Source: Deinococcus aquiradiocola | Lineage (GTDB): Bacteria; Deinococcota; Deinococci; Deinococcales; Deinococcaceae | Assembly (NCBI RefSeq): GCF_014646915.1 | Contig: NZ_BMOE01000001.1 | Span: 776,079-840,078 of the forward strand | Direction: 5' to 3' | Length of the DNA stretch: 64,000 nucleotides | Shown: piece by piece, positions 43,778 to 53,409 of the stretch | Layout of the letters: each line of letters begins with the position of its first letter | Position numbering within the stretch: the first letter of the stretch is position 1 | The notes under the pieces: model-generated | The model's database searches: none | The model's input: only the letters and a program-made list of their open reading frames with translations | What the model was told of the DNA's origin: nothing | Position numbers and translations under genes: made by a program

Positions 43778-45368
43778 GCAGACCCTCTCCCCCGCCCAGA
43801 TCGCGGCCGCGTTCCGGTACGCCACCGAGTGGCTCGGCGTGTTCCGCGAGCAGGTCAACGCCCTGAACGTGTACCCCGTCCCGGACGGCGACACCGGCAC
43901 CAACATGCACCTCACCATGCAGAGCGTGCGCCGCGAACTGGACACCGCGCCGGAATCCAGCATGGCGGCCGTCGCCAAGGCCGTCAGTTACGGCGCGCTG
44001 CTCGGCGCGCGCGGCAACAGCGGCGTGATCCTCAGCCAGCTCCTCAAGGGCTTCGCGGACAGCATCCGTGACCTGCCGTCCGTGAACGCCGCGCAGCTCG
44101 TGACGGCGCTGCAGGCCGCACAGAAGGCCGGGTACGGGGCCGTCATGAAACCCGTCGAGGGCACCATCCTGAGCGTCGCGCGCGGCCTCGCGGACGGCGC
44201 GAAGGGCGACACGCCCGACATGGTCCTCGAGAACGCCCTGATCGCCGGTCAGGCCGCCCTGGACCACACGCCCGAACAGCTGCCCGTGCTGAAGCAGGCG
44301 GGCGTGGTGGACTCCGGCGGTCAGGGGTACCTGTACGTCGTGCAGGGCCTGCTCGCCAGCCTGCGCGGCGACGCGCTGCCCGCCGCGCCGGACGTCACGA
44401 GCTACGCGCAGGAACACTTCGAGCACGAGGAGTTCGGGTACTGCACCGAGTTCCTGATGGAGAAGGCCACGCTGCCCATCGAGCAGATCCGTGAACTCGT
44501 CGCGCCGTTCGGGGACAGCCTGCTCGTGGTGGGCGCCGAAGGGTACGTGAAGGGCCACATTCACACCAACGAGCCCGACGACCTGCTCGCCACGGTCGCA
44601 CGGCACGGCCGGATGCTCAAGACGAAGGTCGAGGACATGGGCGAGCAGCACACCGAGATTCTCGCGCAGGCAGGCAGTGCCGCCCGCGCCGAGGAGGAAC
44701 TCCCTCAGAGCGGCATGGTCGCCGTCGCGAGCGGGTACGGCCTCGTGAAACTGTTCCGCAGCCTCGGCGCGCGCATCGTGTCGGGCGGGCAGACCGCGAA
44801 CCCCAGCGTGCAGGACATCGTGGACGCCGCCCGCAGCGTGAGCGCCGAGACGGTCGTGATCCTCCCCAACAACAAGAACGTCCTGATGGCCGCCCAGAAG
44901 GCTGCCGAACTGCTCGAAGGGCGCGCGGTCGTCGTGCCGACCCGCACGCTCGGGCAGGGCATCGGCGCGGCCCTCGCCTTCAGTCAGGACACCCGCGCGC
45001 AGGACCTCGCGCCCACCATGGACGAGGCCGCGAAGGCCGTCACGACCTTCGAGGTGACGCGCGCGAGCCGCACCACCACCCTCACCACCAAGGACGGCCG
45101 CGACCTGCACATCACGGACGGCGACGTGATCGGCCTGATGGACGACGACCTCACGCACGCGGGCGGCACGCCCGAGGACGCCGTGCTCGCCATGCTCACC
45201 CGCAACTACGCCGGGCAGGAGATCATCACGGTCTTCACTGGCGCGGGCGTCACGCCCGAACAGCAGGAAAGCCTGCAGGAGCGCCTCGCGCAGGAATTCC
45301 CGATGGCCGAGACCGAGGTGCACGCGGGCGGCCCGGACCTGTACGACTACCTCGTCACGATGGAGTAA
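43770..45368 (+). CDS. fakA: Fatty acid kinase FakA (DAK2/DegV-domain protein)
   Basis: A 532-aa protein. The N-terminal DhaL/DAK2 ATP-binding domain has NVYPVPDGDTGTNMHLTM (metal-binding Asp residues) and ARGNSGVILSQLLKGFA. A middle domain (GYCTEFLMEKATLP, HIHTNEPDDLL) carries the His-rich segment. The C-terminal DegV-like domain has VASGYGLVKLFRSLGA and ILPNNKNVLMAA. It phosphorylates fatty acids held by a FakB partner, which is not in this window. The start overlaps the Asp23 gene by 8 bp. Confidence 0.92.
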   Translation: MPEQTLSPAQIAAAFRYATEWLGVFREQVNALNVYPVPDGDTGTNMHLTMQSVRRELDTAPESSMAAVAKAVSYGALLGARGNSGVILSQLLKGFADSIRDLPSVNAAQLVTALQAAQKAGYGAVMKPVEGTILSVARGLADGAKGDTPDMVLENALIAGQAALDHTPEQLPVLKQAGVVDSGGQGYLYVVQGLLASLRGDALPAAPDVTSYAQEHFEHEEFGYCTEFLMEKATLPIEQIRELVAPFGDSLLVVGAEGYVKGHIHTNEPDDLLATVARHGRMLKTKVEDMGEQHTEILAQAGSAARAEEELPQSGMVAVASGYGLVKLFRSLGARIVSGGQTANPSVQDIVDAARSVSAETVVILPNNKNVLMAAQKAAELLEGRAVVVPTRTLGQGIGAALAFSQDTRAQDLAPTMDEAAKAVTTFEVTRASRTTTLTTKDGRDLHITDGDVIGLMDDDLTHAGGTPEDAVLAMLTRNYAGQEIITVFTGAGVTPEQQESLQERLAQEFPMAETEVHAGGPDLYDYLVTME

Positions 45369-45393
45369 AGCAGGAACAGCAGGTTCCGCACCG

Positions 45394-45441
45394 GGATAGG
45401 GGAAGGGCGGCCAGTTCGAACTGGCCGCCCTTCCCTTATCC
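45394..45441. terminator. 48-nt bidirectional terminator between fakA and CM/DAHP synthase
   Basis: A nearly perfect 24+24 nt self-complementary sequence (GGATAGGGGAAGGGCGGCCA at its start) with one mismatch, centred on TTCGAA. It lies between convergent genes. TTATCC at its end and its mirror GGATAG supply weak T-rich tails on both strands. Confidence 0.8.
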
Positions 45442-45449
45442 TGCTCTGC

Positions 45450-46541
45450 TTACAGCTTGACGGGGGCGTTCATCAGGGGCGCGAGGGCCGCCTGGAAGGC
45501 CTCGAAGCCCGCGAAGTCCAGCTGCTGCTCGTTGTCGCTCAGGGCCGTGGCGGGGTTGGGGTGCACCTCGACGTGGATGCCGTCCGCGCCGACCGCGAGG
45601 GCCGCGCGGGCCAGCGGGATGAGCAGGTCGCGGCGACCGGCGGCGTGCGTGACGTCCACGATGACCGGCAGGTGCGTCTCCTGCTTGGCGAGCGCCACGG
45701 CGGACAGGTCGAGGGTGTTGCGGGTCCATTTCTCGAAGGTGCGGATGCCGCGCTCGCACAGGATGACTTCGCGGTTCCCTTCGGCCAGGATGTACTCGGC
45801 GGCGTACAGCCACTCCTCGATGGTGGCGGACAGGCCGCGCTTGAGCAGCACGGGCTTGCGGGCGCGGCCCACCTCGCGCAGCAGCGCGAAGTTGTGCATG
45901 TTGCGCGCGCCGACCTGCAGCACGTCGGCGTACTCGGCGACGACTTCCACGTCGCGGGTGTCCATGACTTCCGTGACGAAGATCTGGCCGTTCTCGCGCG
46001 CGGCGCCCGCCCCGATGATCAGGCCGTCGATGCCCATGCCCTGGAAGCCGTAGGGGCTGGTGCGGGGCTTGTACGCGCCGCCGCGCAGCATGCGGACGCC
46101 CTTCCCGGCGAGGAAGCGGGCGGTTTCGTCCATCTGTTCTTCGCTCTCGATGCTGCACGGTCCGGCGAGGATGATGGGGGCGCTGTCGCCGCCGATGGTG
46201 ACGGGGCCGATGTGCAGGACGGTGTCCTGCTTCTGGACCTTGCGGGACACGAGGAGCTGTTTCTTGTCGTTGGCTTCTTCGAGGTCGAGGCTGGCCTTGA
46301 AGATCTCCTTGAAGACGGCCTTGACGGCGGCGTTCGTGAACGGGCCGGGGTTCAGGGCCTCCAGTTCACGGAACTGCTTCTCCTCGCGCTGCGGGTCGTA
46401 GTGGTGCGGGCGGCCTTCGAGGGTCTTGGCGTGCCCGATCTGCGCGACGACCTCGCCGCGCCGACTGAGGAGCTTGAGCAGTTCCCGGTTGATTTCGTCG
46501 ACCTGACTGCGCAGGTCTTCGATGGAGGGGTTGGGATTCAT
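45450..46541 (-). CDS. Bifunctional chorismate mutase / DAHP synthase
   Basis: A 363-aa fusion. Residues 1-90 are an AroQ chorismate mutase (IEDLRSQVDEINRELLKLLSRR, with Arg and Lys for the active site). Residues 105-360 are a type I-beta DAHP synthase (ILAGPCSIESEEQM, MLRGGAYKPRTSPYGFQG, LLKRGLSATIEEWLYAAEYI, ILCERGIRTFE). It starts aromatic amino acid synthesis, and the mutase domain gives feedback sensing of chorismate or prephenate, as in Bacillus AroA. TACACT lies 6 nt before the ATG (leaderless). Confidence 0.95.
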   Translation of the reverse strand: MNPNPSIEDLRSQVDEINRELLKLLSRRGEVVAQIGHAKTLEGRPHHYDPQREEKQFRELEALNPGPFTNAAVKAVFKEIFKASLDLEEANDKKQLLVSRKVQKQDTVLHIGPVTIGGDSAPIILAGPCSIESEEQMDETARFLAGKGVRMLRGGAYKPRTSPYGFQGMGIDGLIIGAGAARENGQIFVTEVMDTRDVEVVAEYADVLQVGARNMHNFALLREVGRARKPVLLKRGLSATIEEWLYAAEYILAEGNREVILCERGIRTFEKWTRNTLDLSAVALAKQETHLPVIVDVTHAAGRRDLLIPLARAALAVGADGIHVEVHPNPATALSDNEQQLDFAGFEAFQAALAPLMNAPVKL

Positions 46542-46615
46542 GCACCCAGTGTAGTGACCCCCAACCCACGCCGGAGGGGGTAAACATAGTCAATTGAAAG
46601 GTCCGGGCGGGAACG

Positions 46616-46644
46616 AAAAACACCCAGGGTGAGCCTGGGTGTCT
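46616..46644 (-). terminator. Intrinsic terminator of tatA-tatC
   Basis: ACACCCAGG-CTCA-CCCTGGGTGT followed by TTTTTCG on the minus strand. It lies about 165 nt after the tatC stop, with the repeat element between. It also precedes the CM/DAHP synthase promoter. Confidence 0.88.
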
Positions 46645-46681
46645 GGAGTGGTTCTGCGGCGCTGACGGGCCGGGCGTGTCC

Positions 46682-46806
46682 TACGGTTTCGATCCGATTC
46701 CAGGGATGCCGGAAACAGCACCGACATCCCTTCCACCTCCTCAAAACCGTATCTATTTGCACTCGCTTCGCTCGGCTGAACTCTACAAGTTCAGCTCAAA
46801 ACCGTA
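46682..46806. repeat. MITE-like element, 125-bp reference copy
   Basis: Ends TACGGTTTCGA (46682-46692) and TCAAAACCGTA (46796-46806), inverted copies agreeing at 10 of 11 positions. The flank is TCC on the left and TCA on the right; the right TCA (46807-46809) is the tatC stop codon. Two hairpins: GGGATGCCGG...CCGACATCCC and GGCTGAACTC-TAC-AAGTTCAGC. There is no open frame and no transposase. It is inverted relative to the copy at 20827 but has the same length. Confidence 0.88.
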
Positions 46807-47601
46807 TCAGATGCCCGCGAAGGGGTCACCGCTCTGCACTTCGGCCTCCTCGCGCTTGCGGAAGACGCGGGAGAGGAGGACGCCCACTTCGTACAGCAGG
46901 TAGAGGGGTCCGGCGAAGAGGGCCATGTTGACGGGGTCGGTGGTGGGCGTGATGATGGCCGCCGCGACGAGGCAGGCGATGAACGCGAACTTGCGGACGC
47001 TGCCGAGCATGACGTGGTTGACCACGCCGATCTTCGTGAGGACGACCGCCAGGATCGGCATCTCGAAGAACAGCCCGAAGGCGACCATCACGGTCACGAC
47101 CTGACCGATGTACGTGCCGACGCTCAGGAACGCGGACACGGTGCCGCCCAGGAAGTCCGCCAGGAACTTCACCATGGGCGGCAGGATCAGGTAGTACGCG
47201 GTGACCACGCCGAGCATGAAGCTGACGCCCGCCCCGACGATGAAGGGGGCCGCCCAGCGTTTCTCCTCCTGGTACAGGCCCGGCGCGATGAACAGCCAGA
47301 TCTGATGCAGGATGAACGGCAGGGCGATGGCGAGGCCCGCCCAGAGGGCGATGTTGAAGCTCATGAGGAGCTGTTCGGGAAGCTGCGTGGCGACCAGCTG
47401 GAGTTTACCGGCCTTGTAGAGGGCGGTGTGCTCGAGGGGTTCCTGCAGCAGCTTGATGATGCGCGGCACGAAGTTCCACGCGGCGCCGAGCCCGATCACG
47501 AGGTAGATCAGGGAGTAGATCAGCCGGGTCCGGAGTTCCTCGAGGTGGTCCAGCAGTGGCGCGCTCTTTTCGAGCATGGTGGGGACGTCGTTCTGGGTCA
47601 T
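46807..47601 (-). CDS. tatC: Twin-arginine translocase subunit TatC
   Basis: A 264-aa membrane protein with six hydrophobic segments. The N-terminal LLDHLEELRTRLIYSLIY is the conserved TatC signal, and IALPFILHQIWLFIAPGLY is the first periplasmic cap region that contacts twin-Arg signals. It forms the receptor complex for folded-protein export. It lies 15 nt after tatA. Its stop codon coincides with the flank of the repeat element. Confidence 0.95.
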   Translation of the reverse strand: MTQNDVPTMLEKSAPLLDHLEELRTRLIYSLIYLVIGLGAAWNFVPRIIKLLQEPLEHTALYKAGKLQLVATQLPEQLLMSFNIALWAGLAIALPFILHQIWLFIAPGLYQEEKRWAAPFIVGAGVSFMLGVVTAYYLILPPMVKFLADFLGGTVSAFLSVGTYIGQVVTVMVAFGLFFEMPILAVVLTKIGVVNHVMLGSVRKFAFIACLVAAAIITPTTDPVNMALFAGPLYLLYEVGVLLSRVFRKREEAEVQSGDPFAGI

Positions 47602-47616
47602 GCCGCGCCTCCGTGC

Positions 47617-47784
47617 TCAGTGCCGGTCTTCGGGCTTGACGACCGTGACGGTCGTGTCGTCCTTGGCGGTGGAACGGAATTCCTTGATGCCCTGGCCGAG
47701 GCCCTTCCCGATTTCCGGGATTTTCTTGGCGCCGAACAGCAGCACGATGACCACCACGATGAGCAGAATTTCCACGATACCCAT
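47617..47784 (-). CDS. tatA: Twin-arginine translocase subunit TatA
   Basis: A 55-aa protein read directly from the DNA. One N-terminal membrane helix (MGIVEILLIVVVIVLLFGAK) leads to the hinge FGAKKIPE and the amphipathic helix IGKGLGQGIKEFRS, with a short charged tail. AAGGAG lies 7 nt before the ATG. It forms the export pore with TatC. No TatB gene is adjacent, so this may be a two-component Tat system. Confidence 0.92.
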   Translation of the reverse strand: MGIVEILLIVVVIVLLFGAKKIPEIGKGLGQGIKEFRSTAKDDTTVTVVKPEDRH

Positions 47785-48184
47785 AATCTGTTCTCCTTGA
47801 CTCCGGCCCGGTCGGGCGGAGTGATGTGATTCTGAGGATACGCCCTGAGTCCCCGGAGGGGGAGCGGCGCGGCGGGGGTGTCCTTTACGCTTCCTGAACG
47901 CTGGCCGCCTGCCTGCCGGGGCGGGGACCGCCGGGCGGGGCAGCGTGCGGCGGGGAGGGCGAGGGGAGGTGTGCCGCCCGGTGTGGTGCTGCCCTGAACT
48001 GGTATACGCGGCCGGTCCGCGTCTGGATGTTCAGGAACGGTGAAGGTGCCGTGCAGGGCACGCGGTGGCTGCCACGTGGCGCGGCGTGCCCGCCCGGTTC
48101 ACCGCCGCGCGGGGCGGAGGACGGGCAGGCACGCTCGGCGCACCTTCCGGGCAGTCCGTGCAGCACGGACGCACCGGGAGCGGG
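47785..48184 (-). other. tatA to glmU intergenic region
   Basis: 400 bp with no credible gene; open frames here have no family-like sequence. Close to tatA, TATCCT and CAGAAT are -10 candidates, and CTCCG...CGGAG forms a small hairpin in the leader. Near glmU lies the palindrome TCCGTGCAGCACGGA, a possible weak 3' stem-loop. No T-run was found. Confidence 0.5.
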
Positions 48185-49690
48185 TCAGGGTTTGCGGGCG
48201 ATCCAGGCGGCCAGGAACGGCAGCTTGGCGTTCAGGCGCTCCCCGAAGGCGCCCCAGTACCGGCGGGACCAGCCCTCGACGACGCGCTGCTGGCCGCGCG
48301 CGACGGCCATGGCGCCCTCGGGCACGTCGGCGGTGACGGTGCTGCCTGCCGCGACGAAGGCCGCGTCGCCCAGCGTGCGCGGCGCGACGAGGGTGCTGTT
48401 GCTGCCCACGAACACGCCCGCACCGATCTCGGTGCGGTGCTTGTTCAGGCCGTCGTAGTTCGCGACGATGGTGCCCGCCCCGATGTTCGTTTCCGCGCCG
48501 ATCTCCACGTCACCCAGGTACGCGAGGTGTCCGGCCTTCACGCCCGAGTGCAGGTGCGCGTTCTTGGTCTCCACGAAATTCCCGATGTGGACGCCCTCTT
48601 CGAGGACCGTACCGGGACGCAGGCGCGCGAAGGGGCCGACGTCGCTGCCGCCCGCCACGCGCGCTTCCTGCAGGACGCTGTGCGCGTGCACGACGCTGCC
48701 GCCCGCCAGGGCGCTGCCCGTCACGACCGCGAATGGGCCCAGCTGCGCGCCGTCCCCGAGGGTGCTGTCCTGCACGACGCTGTACGGGCCGACCTGCACG
48801 CCCTCGCCGAGGGTGGTATGGCCGAGCAGGTGCGCGCCCGCCGCGATCACGCTGTCGCGCCCGATGGTGACGGTGTCGTGAATGACGGTGTTGGCGGGAT
48901 CCTGCAGGGTGACGCCGGCGCGCATGTGCGCCTCGTTCACGCGGCGGCGCATGATGGCTTCCAGTTCCGCGAGCTGCACGCGGTCGTTGGCGCCCATCAC
49001 CTCGCCGGGGTCGGCGATGCGGAACGCGGCGACGCGCGAGCCGCCCTCGCGGTACAGGGCGAGCAGGTCCGTGATGTAGTACTCGCCCGCGACGTTGTCG
49101 TTCCCGATGCGGGCCGCGAGTTCCGGCGCCTGCGGGTCCATGACGTACACGCCGCTGTTGAATTCCCGCACGCGGCGCTCCTCGGGAGTGGCGGCCTTTT
49201 CTTCCACGATGCGCTGCACGTCACCGTTGTCGGCGCGGATGATGCGGCCGTACCCGGTCGCGTCCGGCAGTTCGCTCGTCAGGACGGTCAGGGCGTTGCC
49301 CTGGGAGCGGTGCGCGTCCAGGAAGGCCTGCAGGGTGGCGTGCGGCAGCATGGGGCTGTCGCCGTACAGCAGCAGCACGTCCGCGCCGCCCTGGAGCCGC
49401 TGTGAGGCGGTCAGGAAGGCGTGCCCGGTCCCGAGCTGCTGTTCCTGTCGCGCGAACTGCACGCCGAGCGGCCGGAGGGTCTCCTCGACCTGTTCGGCGC
49501 CGTGCCCGGTGACGACCACGATGTCGCGCGCGCCGAGGCCCTGCGCGAGCTTCACGCTCCACGCGACCATCGGGCGGCCCAGCACCGGGTGCAGCATCTT
49601 GGGCAGCGAGGACTTCATGCGGGTGCCCTGTCCCGCCGCGAGGATCACCACGTCCAGCGGACGTGCGGCGGGCGCGTGCGGGGCGCTCAC
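48185..49690 (-). CDS. glmU: Bifunctional GlmU (N-acetylglucosamine-1-phosphate uridylyltransferase / GlcN-1-P acetyltransferase)
   Basis: 501 aa from GTG 49690, whose GTGA overlaps the lgt stop. The N-terminal pyrophosphorylase has [30 protein letters not shown] and GVYVMDP. From about residue 255 a left-handed beta-helix of hexapeptide repeats runs to the end ([37 protein letters not shown]). It makes UDP-GlcNAc for peptidoglycan. The C-terminus is about 40 residues longer than Escherichia coli GlmU. Confidence 0.95.
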   Translation of the reverse strand: MSAPHAPAARPLDVVILAAGQGTRMKSSLPKMLHPVLGRPMVAWSVKLAQGLGARDIVVVTGHGAEQVEETLRPLGVQFARQEQQLGTGHAFLTASQRLQGGADVLLLYGDSPMLPHATLQAFLDAHRSQGNALTVLTSELPDATGYGRIIRADNGDVQRIVEEKAATPEERRVREFNSGVYVMDPQAPELAARIGNDNVAGEYYITDLLALYREGGSRVAAFRIADPGEVMGANDRVQLAELEAIMRRRVNEAHMRAGVTLQDPANTVIHDTVTIGRDSVIAAGAHLLGHTTLGEGVQVGPYSVVQDSTLGDGAQLGPFAVVTGSALAGGSVVHAHSVLQEARVAGGSDVGPFARLRPGTVLEEGVHIGNFVETKNAHLHSGVKAGHLAYLGDVEIGAETNIGAGTIVANYDGLNKHRTEIGAGVFVGSNSTLVAPRTLGDAAFVAAGSTVTADVPEGAMAVARGQQRVVEGWSRRYWGAFGERLNAKLPFLAAWIARKP

Positions 49691-50613
49691 GCCTTCACCG
49701 GATCGGTGACTGGGGCCGGTTCCGTCCACGGCTGTTCCGGCTGCCTGCGGATCCGCACGAGCAGCAGGATGGCCACGATCACGAGCGGGATGCTGACGAG
49801 CTGCGTCTCGGTGAACAGGCCGATGCCGGACTTGTCGAGGCCCTCCGAGAGGTACACCTTCCAGGGGAGCGGGTTGAGGCGGAAGGTCTCCTCCCACCCG
49901 GCGCGCAGCAGGCTGTACCACAGCCAGAACTGCCAGAAGGTCCAGCCGGGGCGGCGGGAACGCAGCCAGGAGAACACCGCGACGCTCAGGATGATGCCGA
50001 TGATCACGCCGTACAGCTGCGTGAAGTGCACGGGCGCCGTCATGACCTGCTGACCGGCGATGTTCTGGCAGTACTGCACGAGGTTCAGGGGCGTGGCGGC
50101 GCTGCACATGCTGTCGTGGAAGCCGCGCGCCCAGGCGGGCCAGTGGTACCCGACGGCCCAGCCGGTGACGCGGCCCACGGTGTCCGAGCCGTTCATGATG
50201 TTGCCGATGCGTCCGCCGATGATGCCGAAGCACACGCCCGGCACGAACAGGTCCGCGTACTTGTAGAAGTTGATGCGGTGCCTGCGTGCCGCCCACACGA
50301 GGTACGCCACGCCGAAGATCAGGCCGCCGTGGATGCTGATGCCGCCCTGCCGGATGTTCACGATGTCGTACAGCAGCGGCAGGCCCGACTTGCCTGCGAA
50401 GAGGTTCCATGACGTCGCCACGAAGAACAGGCGCGCGCCGATCAGGCCCCACAGCACGGCCCACAGGATCATGTCTGAGAAGAGCTGCTCGTTGAGGCCC
50501 CGCTGCCGGGCCATGCGGGTGCCGAGGACCGCGCCGATCACGATGCCGAGGGTGATCAGGACGCCGTACCACGCGATGGTGAAGCTGCCGATTTGAAGGA
50601 AGACTGGATGCAT
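49687..50613 (-). CDS. lgt: Prolipoprotein diacylglyceryl transferase
   Basis: A 308-aa protein with seven hydrophobic segments. The family blocks are [13 protein letters not shown] and [22 protein letters not shown], the latter being the Lgt signature with its Arg and Asn. It attaches diacylglycerol to lipobox Cys, and lipoproteins at 38221 and 39956 would be clients. It is translationally coupled to glmU. A TACACT box lies 13 nt before the ATG. Confidence 0.95.
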   Translation of the reverse strand: MHPVFLQIGSFTIAWYGVLITLGIVIGAVLGTRMARQRGLNEQLFSDMILWAVLWGLIGARLFFVATSWNLFAGKSGLPLLYDIVNIRQGGISIHGGLIFGVAYLVWAARRHRINFYKYADLFVPGVCFGIIGGRIGNIMNGSDTVGRVTGWAVGYHWPAWARGFHDSMCSAATPLNLVQYCQNIAGQQVMTAPVHFTQLYGVIIGIILSVAVFSWLRSRRPGWTFWQFWLWYSLLRAGWEETFRLNPLPWKVYLSEGLDKSGIGLFTETQLVSIPLVIVAILLLVRIRRQPEQPWTEPAPVTDPVKA

Positions 50614-50695
50614 AGGTATCGGCGTCAGTGTACCCCGTCACGCGTGCCTGCCCGGCCGCGTGCGGCGTGCAGTCCGCACGTGGCCGCGGGGCGGG

Positions 50696-50923
50696 TCAGG
50701 GGGTGGGCGGGGTGAGGCGGCGCAGGCGGGACGCGCCGATCACGCCCTTGAGCAGCACGTGGCCGTCCCGCACGAGGACCGGCACGTCCCAGCCGTACCG
50801 GCGTTCGAGGTCCGCGTCGCCCGTGATCTCCACGCGGGTGTACGGCCACCCGGCGGCGTCCAGGGCGGCCTGCGCGTCCTCGCACAGGTGGCAGCCGTTC
50901 CGGGAGTACAGGGTGTCAGGCAC
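50696..50923 (-). CDS. Glutaredoxin-family protein
   Basis: A 75-aa thioredoxin-fold mini-protein with the redox motif [13 protein letters not shown] near residue 11, the cis-Pro region [11 protein letters not shown] and a final glycine-containing strand. It belongs to the glutaredoxin-like DUF836 group. In a bacillithiol organism it may act as a bacilliredoxin-like reductase, though the CHLC motif differs from CGC bacilliredoxins. It overlaps the upstream DUF456 gene by 8 bp. Confidence 0.88.
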   Translation of the reverse strand: MPDTLYSRNGCHLCEDAQAALDAAGWPYTRVEITGDADLERRYGWDVPVLVRDGHVLLKGVIGASRLRRLTPPTP

Positions 50924-51419
50924 GCAGGATGCTCCCGGCCGGGTCCCACAGGCGCCACAGTTCGAAGAGGCCGATCAGGAGGTGCAGCACGAATTTCGCG
51001 GCGATGCCGGTCAGCAGGCCGATCAATGTGCCCCACGCGGCCCGCAGCGCCTCCATGAACGGTTTGCGGACCCACACGAGTTCCGCGAGGAGCGCGCCCG
51101 CCAGCGGCCCGAGGATCAGGCCGAAGGGAATGAAGATGCCGACCAGCCCGCCGATCAGGGCGCCCCAGCCCGCCTGGCGGCTCCCGCCGTAGCGGCGCGC
51201 GCCCCACGCGGACGCGAAGTTGTCAATGAGCGAGATGGCGACCGTCAGGGCCGCGAAGCTCAGCAGGAACGGCAGGTCCGGCCACGGCTGGAAGCCGTCC
51301 ATCAGGGTGGCGACCACCGATCCCGCGAAGATGATGAGGGTGGCGGGCAGCACCGGCACGAAGGTGCCGACCATGCCCACCAGCCAGCAGACCAGGAAGA
51401 CGAGGAAGGGCCAGGACAT
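50916..51419 (-). CDS. DUF456 membrane protein
   Basis: 167 aa from ATG 51419, chosen because TACGCT lies 6 nt upstream and the membrane region begins at [17 protein letters not shown]. There are about five hydrophobic segments with conserved Gly/Pro turns ([34 protein letters not shown]), the DUF456 pattern. Function is unknown. It is co-transcribed with the glutaredoxin gene through an 8-bp overlap. Confidence 0.85.
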   Translation of the reverse strand: MSWPFLVFLVCWLVGMVGTFVPVLPATLIIFAGSVVATLMDGFQPWPDLPFLLSFAALTVAISLIDNFASAWGARRYGGSRQAGWGALIGGLVGIFIPFGLILGPLAGALLAELVWVRKPFMEALRAAWGTLIGLLTGIAAKFVLHLLIGLFELWRLWDPAGSILRA

Positions 51420-51483
51420 GAGGTCAGCGTAAGGCATGCGGGCCGGGACGCGTGCACCCTCCGGGCTGGTCATGCGGTGCGGG

Positions 51484-52005
51484 TCAGGGGCGGTCGTCCA
51501 GCAGGAGCTGCATGAATGCGAGGTCCAGCCAGCGGCCGAACTTGCGGCCCACCTGCCGGAAATGCGCGACCTGCTCGAAGCCGAGCGAGACGTGCAGCGC
51601 GATGCTGGCGGCGTTGCTGGCGTCCACGCCGCCCACCAGCACGTGCAGGCCCGCGTCCCGCGCGTGCGTGATCACGGGCTGCATCAGGGCGCGCCCGAGG
51701 CCCTGGCGGTGCGCGGTGGCGCTCACGTACACGCTGTGCTCGGCGGTGTGCGCGTACCCGGGTTTCGTGCGGAACGCGCCGTACGTGGACCAGCCGAGGA
51801 CCGTGCCGCCGCGCTCCGCGACGAAGACGGGGTGTCCGTGCGCGGCCTTGTCGTCCCACCACGCGAGGCGCGACGCGAGCGTGACGGGTTCGAGGTCGTA
51901 GCTCGCGGTGGTGTGCAGGACCGCCTCGTTGTAGATGTCGAGGATGGCGGGCACGTCGCCTCGCGTGGCGGGGCGCACGGCGGTCAGGGGGCCTGGCAGC
52001 GTCAT
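51484..52005 (-). CDS. GNAT N-acetyltransferase (phosphinothricin acetyltransferase-like)
   Basis: 173 aa from ATG 52005, 6 nt after TATACC (leaderless). [20 protein letters not shown] opens the fold, [22 protein letters not shown] is the acetyl-CoA site, and [24 protein letters not shown] is typical of the Pat/Bar branch. Such enzymes acetylate amino groups of amino-acid-like substrates such as methionine sulfone. A resistance role is not implied. Confidence 0.88.
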   Translation of the reverse strand: MTLPGPLTAVRPATRGDVPAILDIYNEAVLHTTASYDLEPVTLASRLAWWDDKAAHGHPVFVAERGGTVLGWSTYGAFRTKPGYAHTAEHSVYVSATAHRQGLGRALMQPVITHARDAGLHVLVGGVDASNAASIALHVSLGFEQVAHFRQVGRKFGRWLDLAFMQLLLDDRP

Positions 52006-52169
52006 GCTTCCGGTATATCCGGCCGGGCGTGGGCTGGCAAGGGCCGCCGCGCCCTGCGGCACACGCGCAGGACCGCCTGCCGGGGCGTGCGCGGGCGACC
52101 GAGGTGGTCCGGCCCGACCGGGGGCCCCGCACCTAACGCCCGTTCGGTTCGGGGCGCTAGACTGCCCGC

Positions 52170-53348
52170 ATGTCCAACGCAGTGATCGTGGCGGCGTCCC
52201 GCACGCCCGTCGGCCGGTTCCTCGGCGCCCTGGAGTCCGTGAGTGCCGTGCAGCTCGGCACCGTCACCCTCCACGAAACCCTCTCCCGCAGCGGCCTCTC
52301 CCCCGACCTCGTCGAGGAAGTCATCATGGGGCAGGTCGTGCAGGCCGGCAGCGGCCAGAACCCCGCTCGGCAGGCCGCCATCCACGCGGGCGTCCCCAGC
52401 GCCGCCGGGGCGCTCACCATCAACAAGGTGTGCGGCAGCGGCCTGAAAGCCGTCATCCTCGCCGCGCAGAGCATCCGCGCGGGCGACCAGAGCGCCGTCC
52501 TCGCGGGCGGCATGGAAAGCATGAGCGGCAGCCCCTACCTGCTGCCCGGCGCGCGCCAGGGGTACCGCATGGGGCACCAGACGGCCCTCGACGCGAACAC
52601 CCAGGACGGCCTGTGGTGCAGCATCGGGCAGGAAGGCATGGGCATGACCGGCGAACGCGTCGCGGACCACTACGGCATCAGCCGCGCCGAACAGGACGCC
52701 TACGCCCTCGCCAGCCAGCAGAAGGCCGTCGCCGCCATGCAGGCGGGCCGCTTCACGGACGAGATCGTGCCCGTCACCGTCCACGGCCGCAAGGGCGACA
52801 CCGTCGTCAGCACCGACGAAGGCCCCCGCCCCGAAACGACCGCCGAAAGCCTCGCACGGCTCCGGCCCGCCTTCAGGGCGGACGGCACCGTCACCGCCGG
52901 GAACGCGCCCGGCCTGAACGACGGCGCGGCCAGCCTGATGGTCACGTCCCGCGAACTCGCGCAGGCGCACGGCCTGCCCGTCCTCGCCGAGATCCTCGGA
53001 TACGCCACCGGCGGCCTCGACCCCGAGTGGGTCATGATGACGCCCGTCCCCGCCACCCGCACCCTCCTGCAGAAGCTCGGCTGGCAGGCGAGCGACGTGG
53101 ACCTCTGGGAACTCAACGAGGCGTTCAGCGTCCAGAGCCTCGCCGTGACCCGCGAACTGAACCTCGACCCGGACCGCGTCAACGTCCACGGCGGCGCCGT
53201 CGCCCTCGGTCACCCCATCGGCGCCTCGGGCGCACGCATCCTCGTGACGCTCCTCCATGCCCTGCGCCAGCACGACCGCGAAACCGGCGTCGCCACCCTC
53301 TGCATGGGTGGCGGCAACGGTCTCGCCCTCGCCGTCAGACGCGTATGA
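52170..53348 (+). CDS. Acetyl-CoA acetyltransferase (thiolase)
   Basis: 392 aa, with ATG 52170 lying 6 nt after TAGACT. Thiolase signatures: the acyl Cys in [15 protein letters not shown] (about residue 88), [11 protein letters not shown], the His in [17 protein letters not shown], and the second Cys in [11 protein letters not shown]. It condenses or cleaves acetoacetyl-CoA. A 3-hydroxyacyl-CoA dehydrogenase follows 700 bp later on the same strand, consistent with a short-chain acyl-CoA pathway. Confidence 0.95.
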   Translation: MSNAVIVAASRTPVGRFLGALESVSAVQLGTVTLHETLSRSGLSPDLVEEVIMGQVVQAGSGQNPARQAAIHAGVPSAAGALTINKVCGSGLKAVILAAQSIRAGDQSAVLAGGMESMSGSPYLLPGARQGYRMGHQTALDANTQDGLWCSIGQEGMGMTGERVADHYGISRAEQDAYALASQQKAVAAMQAGRFTDEIVPVTVHGRKGDTVVSTDEGPRPETTAESLARLRPAFRADGTVTAGNAPGLNDGAASLMVTSRELAQAHGLPVLAEILGYATGGLDPEWVMMTPVPATRTLLQKLGWQASDVDLWELNEAFSVQSLAVTRELNLDPDRVNVHGGAVALGHPIGASGARILVTLLHALRQHDRETGVATLCMGGGNGLALAVRRV

Positions 53349-53409
53349 GCACACGCGCACCCGGTCAGGCAGGCGCAATCCGGCACGCGGAAGCGGGTAA
53401 GCTGAACGC

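Noticed and set aside
46542..46620. Leader-peptide attenuator upstream of chorismate mutase/DAHP synthase
   Set aside because: A frame with Phe and Trp codons exists (starting ATGTTTACC), but it has no stop before the gene and the terminator lies upstream of it, so the terminator belongs to tatA-tatC.
47885..48166. 93-codon open frame in the tatA-glmU gap
   Set aside because: Pro/Arg/Ala-rich without family signs, no promoter or ribosome-binding site; most likely chance in GC-rich DNA.
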